Source of the DNA: Bacteroides cellulosilyticus
GTDB taxonomy: Bacteria; Bacteroidota; Bacteroidia; Bacteroidales; Bacteroidaceae
Direction: 5' to 3'
NCBI RefSeq assembly: GCF_020091405.1
Contig: NZ_CP081903.1
Location: forward strand, 3,906,501 to 3,970,500
Length of the DNA: 64,000 nt
Below are positions 51,604 through 61,060 of the stretch, in pieces (position 1 is the stretch's first letter; each line of letters begins with the position of its first letter). The translations under genes were made by a program, and so were the position numbers. Under the pieces are notes generated by a model that ran no database searches, was not told where the DNA came from, and was given only the letters and a program-made list of their open reading frames with translations.

Positions 51604-53523
51604 ATGGGAAAAATTATTGGTATTGACTTAGGAACTACAAACTCTTGCGTTGCTGTATTTGAAGGTAACGAACCTGTAGTAATTGCAAACAGTGAAGGAA
51701 AACGCACTACTCCGTCTATCGTAGCATTCGTTGACGGCGGTGAGCGTAAAGTGGGTGACCCTGCAAAACGTCAGGCTATCACGAACCCGACAAGAACCGT
51801 ATCTTCAATCAAACGTTTCATGGGTGAAACTTGGGATCAGGTACAGAAAGAAGTTGCCCGTATGCCATATAAGGTTGTAAAGGGTGATAACAATATGCCG
51901 CGTGTAGATATCGACGGACGTCTGTATACTCCGCAGGAAATTTCAGCTATGATTCTTCAGAAAATGAAGAAGACTGCTGAGGACTATTTGGGACAAGAAA
52001 TTACGGAAGCAGTTATTACTGTTCCGGCTTACTTCTCCGATTCTCAACGTCAGGCTACAAAAGAAGCCGGTCAGATTGCCGGTCTGGAAGTGAAACGTAT
52101 CGTAAACGAACCGACAGCTGCTGCTTTGGCTTACGGTATCGATAAAGCGAACAAAGATATGAAGGTTGCCGTATTCGACCTTGGTGGTGGTACATTCGAT
52201 ATCTCTATCCTGGAATTCGGTGGCGGTGTATTCGAAGTATTGTCAACAAACGGTGATACTCACCTGGGTGGTGATGACTTCGACCAGGTAATCATCACTT
52301 GGTTGGTAGATGAATTCAAGAATGACGAAGGCGCTGACCTGACTCAGGATCCGATGGCTATGCAACGTCTGAAGGAAGCTGCTGAAAAAGCTAAGATTGA
52401 ATTGTCTTCTTCTACAAGTACTGAAATCAACTTGCCGTACATTATGCCGGTAGGTGGTGTGCCTAAGCACTTGGTGAAGACTTTGACTCGTGCTAAGTTC
52501 GAAGCTCTGGCTCACACTTTGATTCAGGCTTGTCTGGAACCGTGTAAGAAGGCTATGTCTGATGCTGGTTTGAGCAACTCGGATATTAATGAAGTAATCC
52601 TTGTAGGTGGTTCTTCACGTATACCGGCCGTACAGAAACTGGTTGAAGATTTCTTCGGTAAAGCTCCTTCTAAGGGTGTGAATCCGGATGAAGTAGTAGC
52701 CGTAGGTGCTGCCGTACAAGGTGCTGTGTTGACGGATGAAATCAAGGGTGTGGTATTGCTGGATGTTACTCCGCTGTCTATGGGTATCGAAACTCTGGGT
52801 GGTGTAATGACTAAGCTGATTGATGCTAACACTACTATTCCGTGCAAGAAGAGCGAAACATTCTCTACTGCTGCTGATAACCAGAGCGAAGTAACGATCC
52901 ACGTATTGCAAGGCGAGCGTCCGATGGCTGCTCAGAATAAGTCGATCGGTCAGTTTAACTTGTCAGGTATTGCTCCGGCTCGTCGTGGTGTTCCTCAGAT
53001 TGAGGTTACGTTCGATATTGATGCTAACGGTATCTTGAAGGTGTCTGCCAAGGATAAGGCTACCGGTAAGGAACAAGCCATTCGTATCGAGGCTTCTAGC
53101 GGTTTGAGCAAAGAAGAAATCGATAAGATGAAAGCTGAGGCTGAAGCTAATGCTGAAGCTGATAAGAAAGAGCGTGAAAAGATTGACAAGCTGAATCAGG
53201 CTGACTCAATGATCTTCACTACTGAAAATCAGTTGAAGGAATTGGGCGACAAGTTGCCGGCTGATAAGAAAGCTCCGATTGAAGCTGCTTTGCAGAAACT
53301 GAAAGATGCTCATAAAGCACAGGATTTGGCTGCTGTTGATACTGCTATGGCAGAATTGAATACTGCATTCCAGGCTGCAAGTGCTGAAATGTATGCACAA
53401 AGCGGTGCTCAAGGTGGTGCACAGGCTGGTCCTGATATGAATGCCGGACAAGCTGGCGGTGCTCAGGATAACGGTAAGCATGGTGATAATGTGCAGGATG
53501 CAGATTTCGAGGAAGTCAAATGA
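51604..53523 (+). CDS. dnaK: Molecular chaperone DnaK
   Basis: 639 residues. The nucleotide-binding domain has [53 protein letters not shown] and [16 protein letters not shown]; the substrate-binding domain starts about residue 390 after the linker [15 protein letters not shown]; a helical lid and a Gly/Ala/Gln-rich tail end in DADFEEVK. Works with DnaJ/GrpE (not in the window) and ClpB. dnaK has its own promoter and terminator. Confidence 0.98.
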   Translation: MGKIIGIDLGTTNSCVAVFEGNEPVVIANSEGKRTTPSIVAFVDGGERKVGDPAKRQAITNPTRTVSSIKRFMGETWDQVQKEVARMPYKVVKGDNNMPRVDIDGRLYTPQEISAMILQKMKKTAEDYLGQEITEAVITVPAYFSDSQRQATKEAGQIAGLEVKRIVNEPTAAALAYGIDKANKDMKVAVFDLGGGTFDISILEFGGGVFEVLSTNGDTHLGGDDFDQVIITWLVDEFKNDEGADLTQDPMAMQRLKEAAEKAKIELSSSTSTEINLPYIMPVGGVPKHLVKTLTRAKFEALAHTLIQACLEPCKKAMSDAGLSNSDINEVILVGGSSRIPAVQKLVEDFFGKAPSKGVNPDEVVAVGAAVQGAVLTDEIKGVVLLDVTPLSMGIETLGGVMTKLIDANTTIPCKKSETFSTAADNQSEVTIHVLQGERPMAAQNKSIGQFNLSGIAPARRGVPQIEVTFDIDANGILKVSAKDKATGKEQAIRIEASSGLSKEEIDKMKAEAEANAEADKKEREKIDKLNQADSMIFTTENQLKELGDKLPADKKAPIEAALQKLKDAHKAQDLAAVDTAMAELNTAFQAASAEMYAQSGAQGGAQAGPDMNAGQAGGAQDNGKHGDNVQDADFEEVK

Positions 53524-53556
53524 TTCCGATAAGGATACAGATAATAAACAATAAGC

Positions 53557-53590
53557 AAAAGCGTGCAGCTCAATGAGTTGCACGCTTTTT
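53557..53590 (+). terminator. Terminator after dnaK
   Basis: AAAAGCGTGCA (53557-53567) and TGCACGCTTTT (53579-53589), 11-base loop. The mobile element begins to its right. Confidence 0.9.
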
Positions 53591-53644
53591 GCGTTTATGG
53601 GGTTCATGGTTGCTATGTGTTTTCTATGGGCTTTTTTATCTCTT

Positions 53645-53665
53645 ATTTGCGACATGTTTGCGACA
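53645..53665 (+). repeat. 11-bp phased direct repeats at element's left end
   Basis: TATTTGCGACA (53645-53654 core) and GTTTGCGACA (53656-53665): TTTGCGACA occurs twice, 11 bp apart, just upstream of the first element gene. A one-base variant in inverse orientation (GTGGCAAATA) stands at 55748. Candidate binding sites for the integrase or the HTH proteins, or part of attL. Confidence 0.5.
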
Positions 53666-53726
53666 CGTCTTATTTGGCGATAAGGTACAACTTAAATTGA
53701 TATAAACCATTTAAAACGAGAAGAAT

Positions 53727-54272
53727 ATGCCAAGAGGAAATTACACCATTCAAAGAAGTTGCGAGGAGTGTGGTAAAATCTTTACTCCTTCCACATTGAT
53801 GTCAAAGTATTGTTGTCCTGCTTGTTCCAAGAGGGCATACAAGAAAAGGCAAATCGCAAAAGAGAAAGAGGCGGTACGTCAAGCATTGGTCAGGCGAATC
53901 CCATCTAGTAAGGGGTACCTGACAGTTAAAGAGTCTATGCTGATTTACGGTATTAGCAAAGATGTACTTTATCGTATGATACGGCAGGGCTTGATACCAT
54001 CATACAATTTTGGTCAGCGTCTGACACGCATTAGTCGGCAGTATATGGATGAACACTTCAAAACAAAGGTTGGCAGTAGAAAGAGAAAAAAGGAAGCATT
54101 GTCCTTTGAACCCAAAGACTGTTACACCATCGGAGAGATCGCAAAGAAGTTCCATATCAATGACAGCAGTGTATTTAAGCACATACGCCGTCATTCTATT
54201 CCTACACGCCAAATCGGTAACTATGTTTATGTTCCCAAATCTGAAATTGATAAATTATATAAGTCGTTATGA
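53727..54272 (+). CDS. Zinc-ribbon and double HTH (MerR/excisionase-like) DNA-binding protein
   Basis: 181 residues. An N-terminal zinc-ribbon-like motif (SCEECGKIFTPSTLMSKYCC, CxxC...CCxxC) is followed by two HTH_17/excisionase-type domains (YLTVKESMLIYGISKDVLYR at about 72-115 and CYTIGEIAKKFHINDSSVFK at about 130-175). It overlaps the integrase start by 4 bp (ATGA), so the two are coupled. Likely an excision/integration accessory factor or regulator of the element. Confidence 0.8.
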   Translation: MPRGNYTIQRSCEECGKIFTPSTLMSKYCCPACSKRAYKKRQIAKEKEAVRQALVRRIPSSKGYLTVKESMLIYGISKDVLYRMIRQGLIPSYNFGQRLTRISRQYMDEHFKTKVGSRKRKKEALSFEPKDCYTIGEIAKKFHINDSSVFKHIRRHSIPTRQIGNYVYVPKSEIDKLYKSL

Positions 54273-55531
54273 AGAAAGCATTACCTAATACCAAAGTGAC
54301 CGTCAAGCTCAGAAGGTCGAACTACAAAGAAGAGTGGTATTTGATTATAGAATCATACCCGGTTTATAAGCGAGGTTCTAAACGGGCAAGTCGTGTGGTG
54401 GAATCCATTAACCGGACTATATCCACACCTGTTTGGGATAAATCGTCCATTGCACGCATTTTGCCAGATGGAACATTCAACTATAAGCCTAAGCGTGATT
54501 TGAATGGAATTATCCAATGTCGTTCAACCATAGACCAAGAGGCTTGTATCTATGCTGACAATGTTCGTAAGTTACGCCAACACGAATACGATAGTGCCAT
54601 CCTATACACTGATAAGGAAAATGAAATCGCTGCACAGAATGAGCGGAGCGAACAGGATTTTATCAAGTATTTCAATAGTATTATAAGCACACGTCATCCC
54701 AACAGTTCTGATTCAATAATAGTCAATTGGAGGCGTGTAGGCGAATTATTGAAAATGTATTCGCAAGGGCAGCCAATTCCATTCAAGGCAATTTCCGTTA
54801 AACTGCTTGAAGACATTAAGATGTTCCTTCTCCGTGCTCCAATGGGAGGGAATAAGAAAGGTACCATCTCACAAAACACGGCATCGACTTATTTCTCTAT
54901 ACTCAAAGCTGGATTGAAACAGGCATTCATTGGTGAATATCTGACCGTTGATATAAGCGCGAAAGTAAAGGGAATAACAAATATAGAGAAACCTCGTGTT
55001 GCGCTTACCATGAATGAAGTGCAAATGTTGGTTGATACTCCTTGCAAGGATGATGTTTTGAAACGTGCGTTCTTGTTCTCTATTCTCACTGGATTGCGGC
55101 ATAGTGATATTCAAACTTTGAAATGGAAACAAATTCAGCAAACAAGTAAGGGCACATGGCAAGCAGTCGTAATTCAGCAAAAGACAAAAAGGCCCGATTA
55201 CAAGCCAGTCATTCAACAAGCCCTTCAATTATGCGGTGAACGCTCAAGCAATGACGAAGCTCTCGTTTTTGAAGGATTGACTGATGCCTCTTGGATTTCC
55301 CGTCCTCTGAAAGTTTGGATAGAAGCATCTGGCATCAAAAAACATATCACCTTCCATTGCGGGAGACATAGCTACGCTTCGCTATTATTGGAAAACGGTG
55401 TTGACATATACACCATCAAGTCTTTGATGGGACATACAAACGTCAAAACTACGCAGATTTATACGCATATCGTAAATGAACAAAAAGAGAAAGCCGCCAA
55501 TACGCTGTATATAGAGAATTTGGCTTTATAG
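54269..55531 (+). CDS. int: Tyrosine recombinase (integrase) of the mobilizable element
   Basis: 420 residues. A core-binding/SAM-like domain (about 125-240) precedes the catalytic domain. Catalytic residues are visible: R277 in TGLRHSD, H363 and R366 in HCGRHSYAS, H389 in LMGHTNVKTT and the nucleophile Y398 in QIYTHI. Bacteroidetes-type integrases of this kind move conjugative and mobilizable transposons. Position directly after dnaK suggests the left attachment site is in 53591-53700. Confidence 0.93.
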   Translation: MKKALPNTKVTVKLRRSNYKEEWYLIIESYPVYKRGSKRASRVVESINRTISTPVWDKSSIARILPDGTFNYKPKRDLNGIIQCRSTIDQEACIYADNVRKLRQHEYDSAILYTDKENEIAAQNERSEQDFIKYFNSIISTRHPNSSDSIIVNWRRVGELLKMYSQGQPIPFKAISVKLLEDIKMFLLRAPMGGNKKGTISQNTASTYFSILKAGLKQAFIGEYLTVDISAKVKGITNIEKPRVALTMNEVQMLVDTPCKDDVLKRAFLFSILTGLRHSDIQTLKWKQIQQTSKGTWQAVVIQQKTKRPDYKPVIQQALQLCGERSSNDEALVFEGLTDASWISRPLKVWIEASGIKKHITFHCGRHSYASLLLENGVDIYTIKSLMGHTNVKTTQIYTHIVNEQKEKAANTLYIENLAL

Positions 55532-55601
55532 GTTATAGTGGAGATTTCCACCATTGAGCACCAATGACTTATATAGTATCAACGACACACTTACCACCGT
55601 A

Positions 55602-55639
55602 TCCCCCTCATGAAGCATCGGCTTTTTGAGGGGGATTTT
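55602..55639 (+). terminator. Terminator after integrase
   Basis: TCCCCCTCA (55602-55610) and TGAGGGGGA (55627-55635) followed by TTTT. Confidence 0.85.
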
Positions 55640-55747
55640 GTTGTATAGACGTTCTCTGTGAAGAGAGTATTAGTCCTAATAGTGGTTTATTCCTATTTTA
55701 TTATCTCTTTCAGCAAATCATTGTGTTAATGAAAACTAAATCTATCG

Positions 55748-55777
55748 GTGGCAAATAAGTGGCTAATTGGTGGCTTT
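55748..55777 (+). repeat. Three GTGGC direct repeats with 11-bp period
   Basis: GTGGCAAATAA, GTGGCTAATTG and GTGGCTTTC: GTGGC at 55748, 55759 and 55770. The complement of the first unit, TATTTGCCAC, differs by one base from TATTTGCGAC at 53645. The phasing at one helical turn suggests cooperative protein binding upstream of the HTH gene at 55844. Confidence 0.55.
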
Positions 55778-55843
55778 CAAGCACCTATTTAGCACTCATA
55801 AACATCCCTATACTTTTGCGGCATCAACTTTAATACGAAGAAA

Positions 55844-56197
55844 ATGGCTTATAAAGTAAATTCATTGGAGGAAATGCCGAATGCGTTGTCCTACTTGATT
55901 GAGTCCGTAGAAGTACTGCAATCCAAAGTAAATGCCTTGCAACATAAACAGACAAGTAATTCACCTAAGTGGATGGATATAGATGAGCTTTGCGCTTATC
56001 TTCCATCACATCCAGCCAAGCAAACGGTTTATGGATGGGTATCAACCAAACAGATTCCCGTACATAAAATAAATAAAGCGTTGGCTTTTCTGCAATCAGA
56101 GATTGATGATTGGTTGAAGAACAAATCGCATAAGACACAGGATGACTTAATGGAAGAAGCCAGACGATTTGTCGAATCTAAAAAGATTATCAGATGA
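55844..56197 (+). CDS. Small HTH (excisionase-like) DNA-binding protein
   Basis: 117 residues. A short coiled coil (VLQSKVNALQ) is followed by an HTH_17-type domain (WMDIDELCAYLPSHPAKQTV then YGWVSTKQIPVHKINKALAF). Such proteins sit in front of the replication/mobilization genes of Bacteroides mobilizable transposons. Its stop overlaps the next gene by 4 bp. Confidence 0.78.
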   Translation: MAYKVNSLEEMPNALSYLIESVEVLQSKVNALQHKQTSNSPKWMDIDELCAYLPSHPAKQTVYGWVSTKQIPVHKINKALAFLQSEIDDWLKNKSHKTQDDLMEEARRFVESKKIIR

Positions 56198-56793
56198 TGG
56201 AAACAACAGACTATTGTTTTTCATTCTTTCGCAAGCCCATTCAAAACATCGAACCGATAAGGGCGGTAGGTATTGTGGATGTGTATCGTTATATCATCGG
56301 GCATTATGCGCAACCGCAAACCGAAACCCTGCGTTCGATGCAATCTTCTCCCGAAGCAAAAAGATACAAAGCCACTCATTTTGACTATTGCACTTTTTCG
56401 GGATTATTTTGCAAGCGCAATGAGAAGGAACTGATTATGCACTCAGGATTGATGTGTTTGGATTTCGACCATGTGGAGAATATCGTGGAGCTAAAACAGC
56501 AATTGCTCAATCATGAATATTTTGATACGGAACTGTTATTTGTCAGTCCATCCGGTAATGGATTGAAGTGGATAATACCTGTTGATTTGAAAGGTTGGGA
56601 ACATTCCCGGTATTTTAAGGCTGTTGCCAACTGTATCAAAGCAACAGGTTTGCCATTAGTGGATATGTCCGGCAGTGATGTGGCTCGTTCATGCTTCTTA
56701 CCCTACGACCCACAAGCATATATTAACCCTAAATACAAAGATGATGTCGAAGAAAATATTTTCCGCCCAAGATTGGGAGAATGTCCCTTCTGA
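56194..56793 (+). CDS. BT4734/BF3469-type protein (VirE N-terminal/primase-like)
   Basis: 199 residues. It fits the BT4734/BF3469 family, related to the primase-polymerase-like VirE N-domain: a short N-terminal part, LMCLDFDHVENIVELKQQLL (acidic DxD), TELLFVSPSGNGLKWIIPVD, and GSDVARSCFLPYDP, which are the metal- and nucleotide-site positions of primpol-like folds. It probably acts with the following DUF3987 protein; in some elements the two are one polypeptide. Overlaps the next gene's frame by 50 bp. Confidence 0.78.
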   Translation: MMETTDYCFSFFRKPIQNIEPIRAVGIVDVYRYIIGHYAQPQTETLRSMQSSPEAKRYKATHFDYCTFSGLFCKRNEKELIMHSGLMCLDFDHVENIVELKQQLLNHEYFDTELLFVSPSGNGLKWIIPVDLKGWEHSRYFKAVANCIKATGLPLVDMSGSDVARSCFLPYDPQAYINPKYKDDVEENIFRPRLGECPF

Positions 56794-58549
56794 AATACAG
56801 CAGACATATATGCCAAGTATTGCTCCTATATATAATAAGGTGGCGGAAGATGTGGAATGTGTTGTCCGGGAGATAGAACAACGTGCCATTGATATAGCAC
56901 CCTCCTACAAAGATTGGGTAGAGTTGGGTTTTGCTCTTGTGGATGGCTTGGGAGAGAACGGACGGGAGTATTACCATCGCATCAGTCGGTTTTATCCAGC
57001 CTATCAAAGGGAAGAAACAGACAAACAATATACGCATTGTCTGCAATCCAAAGGACAAGGCATTACTATCCGTTCTTTCTTCCATTTGGCAAATCAAGCC
57101 GGAATCTCATTGGCTCCGTTCGGCAAAGAACATTTATCCATTTTACCAAATATCCAAAATGGTAAAACGGGTAAATGGATAAAGTCAGAGGAAGAACTTC
57201 CTACATTTCCTGAATGTGTGTTTGAGCATCTTCCTCCTTTTCTAAATGAGGTTGTCAATAACTCCATTTCGGTAGATGACCGTGATACGATACTGATTGG
57301 GGCTATTGTGTGTTTGTCGGTATGCTTTCATAATATTTGTGGTGTGTACGATGAGCGTATTGTTTATCCGAATCTATACCTATTCGTTGTGGCAGATGCC
57401 GGTATGGGAAAAGGAGCATTGACCTTATGCCGAGAACTTGTAGCTCCCATCAACCGCCATTTGCATGAACTTTCAAAACGATTGGAACAGGAATACAAGG
57501 AAGCGATGAATGCTTATATCAAAGGCAAGAAAGATAGTGGAAGGTCTATGCCAGCCGAGCCGCCCATGCGTATGCTTGTCATTCCTGCCAATAGCAGCGC
57601 AAGCTCTTTCTTGAAGATATTGGGAGATAATGACGGAATAGGACTGTTGTTTGAATCGGAAGGCGATACGTTAAGCCAGGCTTTGAAGTCGGACTATGGC
57701 AATTATTCCGATGTGTTGCGAAAGGCATTTCATCATGAGTTGGTCAGTTTGAGCCGTCGCAAGGATAGGGAGTATTGCGAGGTGGCTAATCCGAGGGTTT
57801 CTGTAGCTTTGGCTGGAACTCCCGAACAGGTAAGAAGATTGATACCTGATGCGGAAAACGGATTGATGAGTCGCTTTTGCTTCTATATCATCCGCTTCAA
57901 ACGAGGCATAAGAAATGTGTTTGCCACAAGCGACATCTCCCAATCTAAAAATGCAATGTTCAAACTATTGGGAGATAAATTCTGCCATCTGCATGAGGAT
58001 TTTGTACGGCAGGGAAATTATTCCTTTTCCCTTCCCTCCGATTTACAGGAACACTTTATTGAATATCTCAGCCGTGTGAATGAGGAGTGTTGTGACGAAG
58101 TAGATAACAAGATGCAAGGTGTAGTCAGACGGATGGGACTGATTGCTTATCGTATAATGATGGTGTTGACCGCTGTCCGGCATTTGGAGAATGTACATCG
58201 TAATTCTTCCTCACTTGACGAGACAGAGCAATTGGTTTGCCATGAGTATGACTATTCTATAGCCATGAGTATTTGCGAAACCTTACTTTATCATGCCGTA
58301 TTCATTTATCAGAATTTGTCAGGAAATCAGTCCAAACGATTCAATTCCGCTTCGCAAGAGATTGGCGTTTATGCACGAAGGAATACCCTTTATAATATGT
58401 TACCCGATACTTTCACAAAGAAGGATTATGATGCACTGGTTTCATCTTTGGGCGAAAATGGAAGTACGGCAAACAAGTGGATAGAAGCCTTTATTAAAGA
58501 TGGTAAGCTATGCCGGATAGAGCAGGGGAAATATAGGAAGATTTTTTGA
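56744..58549 (+). CDS. PriCT-2/DUF3987 protein (element replication helicase-like)
   Basis: 601 residues from MSKKIFSAQDWENVPSEIQQ; the ORF is open to 56675, but that part lies inside the preceding gene. Residues 40-110 look like a PriCT-2 domain (YKDWVELGFALVDGLGENGR). Residues about 165-500 are DUF3987, with a P-loop-like ADAGMGKGALT (about 217) and a Walker-B-like LLFESEGDTL. Such proteins probably unwind or prime mobile-element DNA. Coupled to the BT4734-like gene upstream. Confidence 0.82.
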   Translation: MSKKIFSAQDWENVPSEIQQTYMPSIAPIYNKVAEDVECVVREIEQRAIDIAPSYKDWVELGFALVDGLGENGREYYHRISRFYPAYQREETDKQYTHCLQSKGQGITIRSFFHLANQAGISLAPFGKEHLSILPNIQNGKTGKWIKSEEELPTFPECVFEHLPPFLNEVVNNSISVDDRDTILIGAIVCLSVCFHNICGVYDERIVYPNLYLFVVADAGMGKGALTLCRELVAPINRHLHELSKRLEQEYKEAMNAYIKGKKDSGRSMPAEPPMRMLVIPANSSASSFLKILGDNDGIGLLFESEGDTLSQALKSDYGNYSDVLRKAFHHELVSLSRRKDREYCEVANPRVSVALAGTPEQVRRLIPDAENGLMSRFCFYIIRFKRGIRNVFATSDISQSKNAMFKLLGDKFCHLHEDFVRQGNYSFSLPSDLQEHFIEYLSRVNEECCDEVDNKMQGVVRRMGLIAYRIMMVLTAVRHLENVHRNSSSLDETEQLVCHEYDYSIAMSICETLLYHAVFIYQNLSGNQSKRFNSASQEIGVYARRNTLYNMLPDTFTKKDYDALVSSLGENGSTANKWIEAFIKDGKLCRIEQGKYRKIF

Positions 58550-58650
58550 GTGGCAAGTTTGTGTTTTAGTGTCACTAAAACCTATGCGGTAAACGGATGG
58601 AACTGCCCACTCTCAAAAAATCAATTTATGAACATAAAGTTAAGATAAAT

Positions 58651-59019
58651 ATGAAGGAGAAGAAACTTGGCGGTCGCCCTAAGTTGGCGAGTTATCAGAA
58701 ACGCACGAAATGTTTTCGGGTAATGTTTACCGAGAACGACTATATCTATATCCAATCCAAAGCGGAACAGGCAGGATTGTCTGTCAATGAATTTTGCCAT
58801 CAGGCGGCAATGGATTGTCAGGTCTGTCAGCGCATCAGTCCGGAAATGGCATCGACAATCCGTGACCTTTCCGGTATAGCCAATAATGTCAACCAGATTG
58901 CCCATCAGATGCACACTTATGGTTTGGATACAGTCAAACAACAATGCTTTTCAATCATATCAGAAGTCAGTAGAATTATCACCCAAGTAAAGAATAATAG
59001 CCATGATAGCGAAGATTAA
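58651..59019 (+). CDS. Mobilization protein MobC (relaxosome accessory)
   Basis: 122 residues from MKEKKLGGRPKLASYQKRTK; an ATG 18 codons upstream is less likely. A ribbon-helix-helix-like N-terminal (RVMFTENDYIYIQSKAEQAG, LSVNEFCHQAA) is followed by the MobC block ISPEMASTIRDLSGIANNVN with QIAHQMHTYG. It binds near oriT and helps the relaxase nick. Overlaps the relaxase gene by 17 bp. Confidence 0.88.
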   Translation: MKEKKLGGRPKLASYQKRTKCFRVMFTENDYIYIQSKAEQAGLSVNEFCHQAAMDCQVCQRISPEMASTIRDLSGIANNVNQIAHQMHTYGLDTVKQQCFSIISEVSRIITQVKNNSHDSED

Positions 59020-59902
59020 AACAAGAACGGATTTTGGAGGAATTGTGAATTACGCCAATGACCAAAAGAACAAGAAGAAGTGTGCCACACTTTTAGCACA
59101 CGAAAGTGTCTGTGCCATCAGCAATAAAACCATAGCCGATTCTTTTCAGATACAAGCGTCCATGCGCCCGAAAGTAAAAAGTCCGGTGAAACACGTATCA
59201 CTTGCTTTTTCTTCGCAAGACATTAGCCGTTTCCCCGATAACGAAGAAGGAGATGCGCTGATGGTGGAGATAGCCAAGAAATGGATGGAGCAAATGGGGA
59301 TTAGCAATACTCAATATATCATAGCCCGACATCACGATACGAAACATCCTCATTGTCATTTGGTGTTCAATCGGATAGACAATGAAGGCAATCTCATTTC
59401 CGACAGCAATGAAAGAATACGTAATACTAAAGTATGTCGGGCTTTGACTAAAGAATATGGATTGTACTTTGCCCCTAAAAATAGTAAAGCCAGAAATAAG
59501 AGTCGTTTACGTCCTCATCAACTACGGAAGTATAATCTCCGTTCCTCTACTCTTGATGCGTTAGCAATATCTCACTCATGGTATGACTTCTTTCATGTTC
59601 TTAAAAGTCAAGGGATAGATTTGCGATTTAATCATGCTGAAAACTCTGACAAGATACGTGGAGTCTCCTTTTGTATGGATGAATTTAGCATTGCAGGTTC
59701 TAAACTTGATACTGACCTTAGCTTCAATCGCCTTTGTACAACACTGGGCAGTGTGACCGCAGAACTTATTTTACAACCTCACCAATCCATCACTTCCGGT
59801 GCAGGTGGAGGAACCAGCAATGAACAAGGATGGCGAGATGACAAAGACAAGGAAAAACAAAGATATGACCCTTTTTATAAACCCTCAAGACGTAGAAGAT
59901 AA
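59003..59902 (+). CDS. Relaxase/mobilization nuclease (MobP/VirD2-like)
   Basis: 299 residues. The N-terminal relaxase domain has the expected motifs: GGIVNYANDQKNKK near the front, KSPVKHVSLAFSSQD, and the histidine motif ARHHDTKHPHCHLVFNRID (about 108-126) that binds the metal. The catalytic Tyr is probably Y17 in IVNYAND. It nicks oriT and pilots the strand through a conjugation apparatus supplied by another element. No transfer genes are present, hence mobilizable, not self-transmissible. Confidence 0.92.
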   Translation: MIAKIKTRTDFGGIVNYANDQKNKKKCATLLAHESVCAISNKTIADSFQIQASMRPKVKSPVKHVSLAFSSQDISRFPDNEEGDALMVEIAKKWMEQMGISNTQYIIARHHDTKHPHCHLVFNRIDNEGNLISDSNERIRNTKVCRALTKEYGLYFAPKNSKARNKSRLRPHQLRKYNLRSSTLDALAISHSWYDFFHVLKSQGIDLRFNHAENSDKIRGVSFCMDEFSIAGSKLDTDLSFNRLCTTLGSVTAELILQPHQSITSGAGGGTSNEQGWRDDKDKEKQRYDPFYKPSRRRR

Positions 59903-60525
59903 TGAAAGAAGATGTAGTAGCTGCGAATCTTGCAAATTTGCGCCAAAGTATTAACGAGCTAAAAGAGTGTATTGAAAAACAGAATGTCACTATTCCCAAA
60001 TCGGAACAATCTGTAGAAGTGAACATTGACGAGAAAACCATCTATGATGTGGTAGCCAACAGTTTCTGTGTTTGCTGGAACGAAGTTTTGTCTGTGGTAA
60101 GGAATCATATCTGGAAACAGCAATCGGACACGTTGACATTTTCATTGTGGTTCCCAAAACTTGTTGAGTTATTCAAGCAGAAGTCCAAACTCCTTGAATA
60201 TCTTTATCGGCACGTTTGCGATTACAATCTCAACCGCATGAACATCGAGGCTAATACCGATTGCATATTAAAACGGCAGGATGAGATACTTGCCAAAATC
60301 AATGAGCTAAAAAGTCCTGTAACGGTTATTCCGCCAAATATCAATGGGATGTTTATACGTGGCTATCATATTAAACTTCGCTATGTTGTAGTTCTTATTG
60401 TCATCATTGTTACGTGGGCTGTTGCAGCGTCAGTTAGTAGTACGAAGCATAGAGAAGAAGCCTTTGCATATTATTCGATGTATCGGGCGGTGAAGGAACA
60501 ATGTGAGAGGTTTATTGGGCAATAA
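59902..60525 (+). CDS. Mobilization-linked membrane protein, unknown
   Basis: 207 residues. A helical soluble part (coiled coil at 5-30) is followed by one membrane helix (about 158-178, YVVVLIVIIVTWAVAASV) and a short tail. Its ATG overlaps the relaxase stop (TAATG), so it is the last gene of the mobilization operon. Similar small membrane proteins follow relaxase genes in Bacteroides mobilizable elements; role unknown. Confidence 0.7.
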   Translation: MKEDVVAANLANLRQSINELKECIEKQNVTIPKSEQSVEVNIDEKTIYDVVANSFCVCWNEVLSVVRNHIWKQQSDTLTFSLWFPKLVELFKQKSKLLEYLYRHVCDYNLNRMNIEANTDCILKRQDEILAKINELKSPVTVIPPNINGMFIRGYHIKLRYVVVLIVIIVTWAVAASVSSTKHREEAFAYYSMYRAVKEQCERFIGQ

Positions 60526-61060
60526 ACAAATTACTCATATCATGGTTAGTATTTGGTAGGTTGATGTTATTATTACCTACTAAATCTAACTATTTACGGA
60601 ATATTCCTATTTAAAAACGTATCAAACCTTTATATTTTTATACAATTGCATACATGTAGCCTGCTGATTAAAAATCACTATATCAAATCTGCTACAGGTC
60701 CACATGGGACACCATATCTAACCATGTTTGCTAATCCTCATGTGCGTGTGATGACCACATATAATAGAGAACACTTACTTGATAAGAATTCATGGACAGT
60801 TGCTTAAACGCCTGTAATTGATACTTGTAAAGAGCAAATTTGGGTACAATGTCTAATGGGATATTTGCACTCTCTTTTGCTGTCTGCCGAAATTAAAGGT
60901 GTCTTTAGCGATATATATGGGCTCTTAAACAGACTGTCCTGTTTATTCTTTATGAACCAATAGACCGCATCGCTTACGGTCTTCTCCTTGAATCGGGATG
61001 TAGCTTTAATATACTCAATAACTGAATCCCGTACTTCGTAAGTTATTGTAATAGTAAATG
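60526..61060. other. Decayed region between mobilization genes and DarTG-like genes
   Basis: 535 bp without an intact gene. Two gene-like fragments lack starts: plus strand, 60661-60807 (SATGPHGTPYLTMFANPHVR then VMTTYNREHLLDKNSWTVA, stop TAA), and minus strand, about 61050-60804 (TYEVRDSVIEYIKATSRFKE, KTVSDAVYWFIKNKQDSLFK). Both look like ruins of earlier genes; neither is recognised. Confidence 0.45.
60804..61050 (-). pseudogene. Headless ORF remnant downstream of macrodomain gene
   Basis: A minus-strand frame of about 80 codons without ATG, GTG or TTG start, containing TYEVRDSVIEYIKATSRFKE and TVSDAVYWFIKNKQDSLFKS, ends with TAA (60804-60806). It begins in another frame right where the macrodomain gene stops (61061-61063). 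It may be a frameshifted former extension of that gene or the tail of a lost neighbour. Confidence 0.3.

Larger units (their letters stand above)
55532..55843. other. Intergenic region after integrase
   Basis: 312 bp with the hairpin 55602-55639 and three 11-bp-spaced GTGGC repeats (55748-55774); otherwise nothing seen. Confidence 0.6.
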
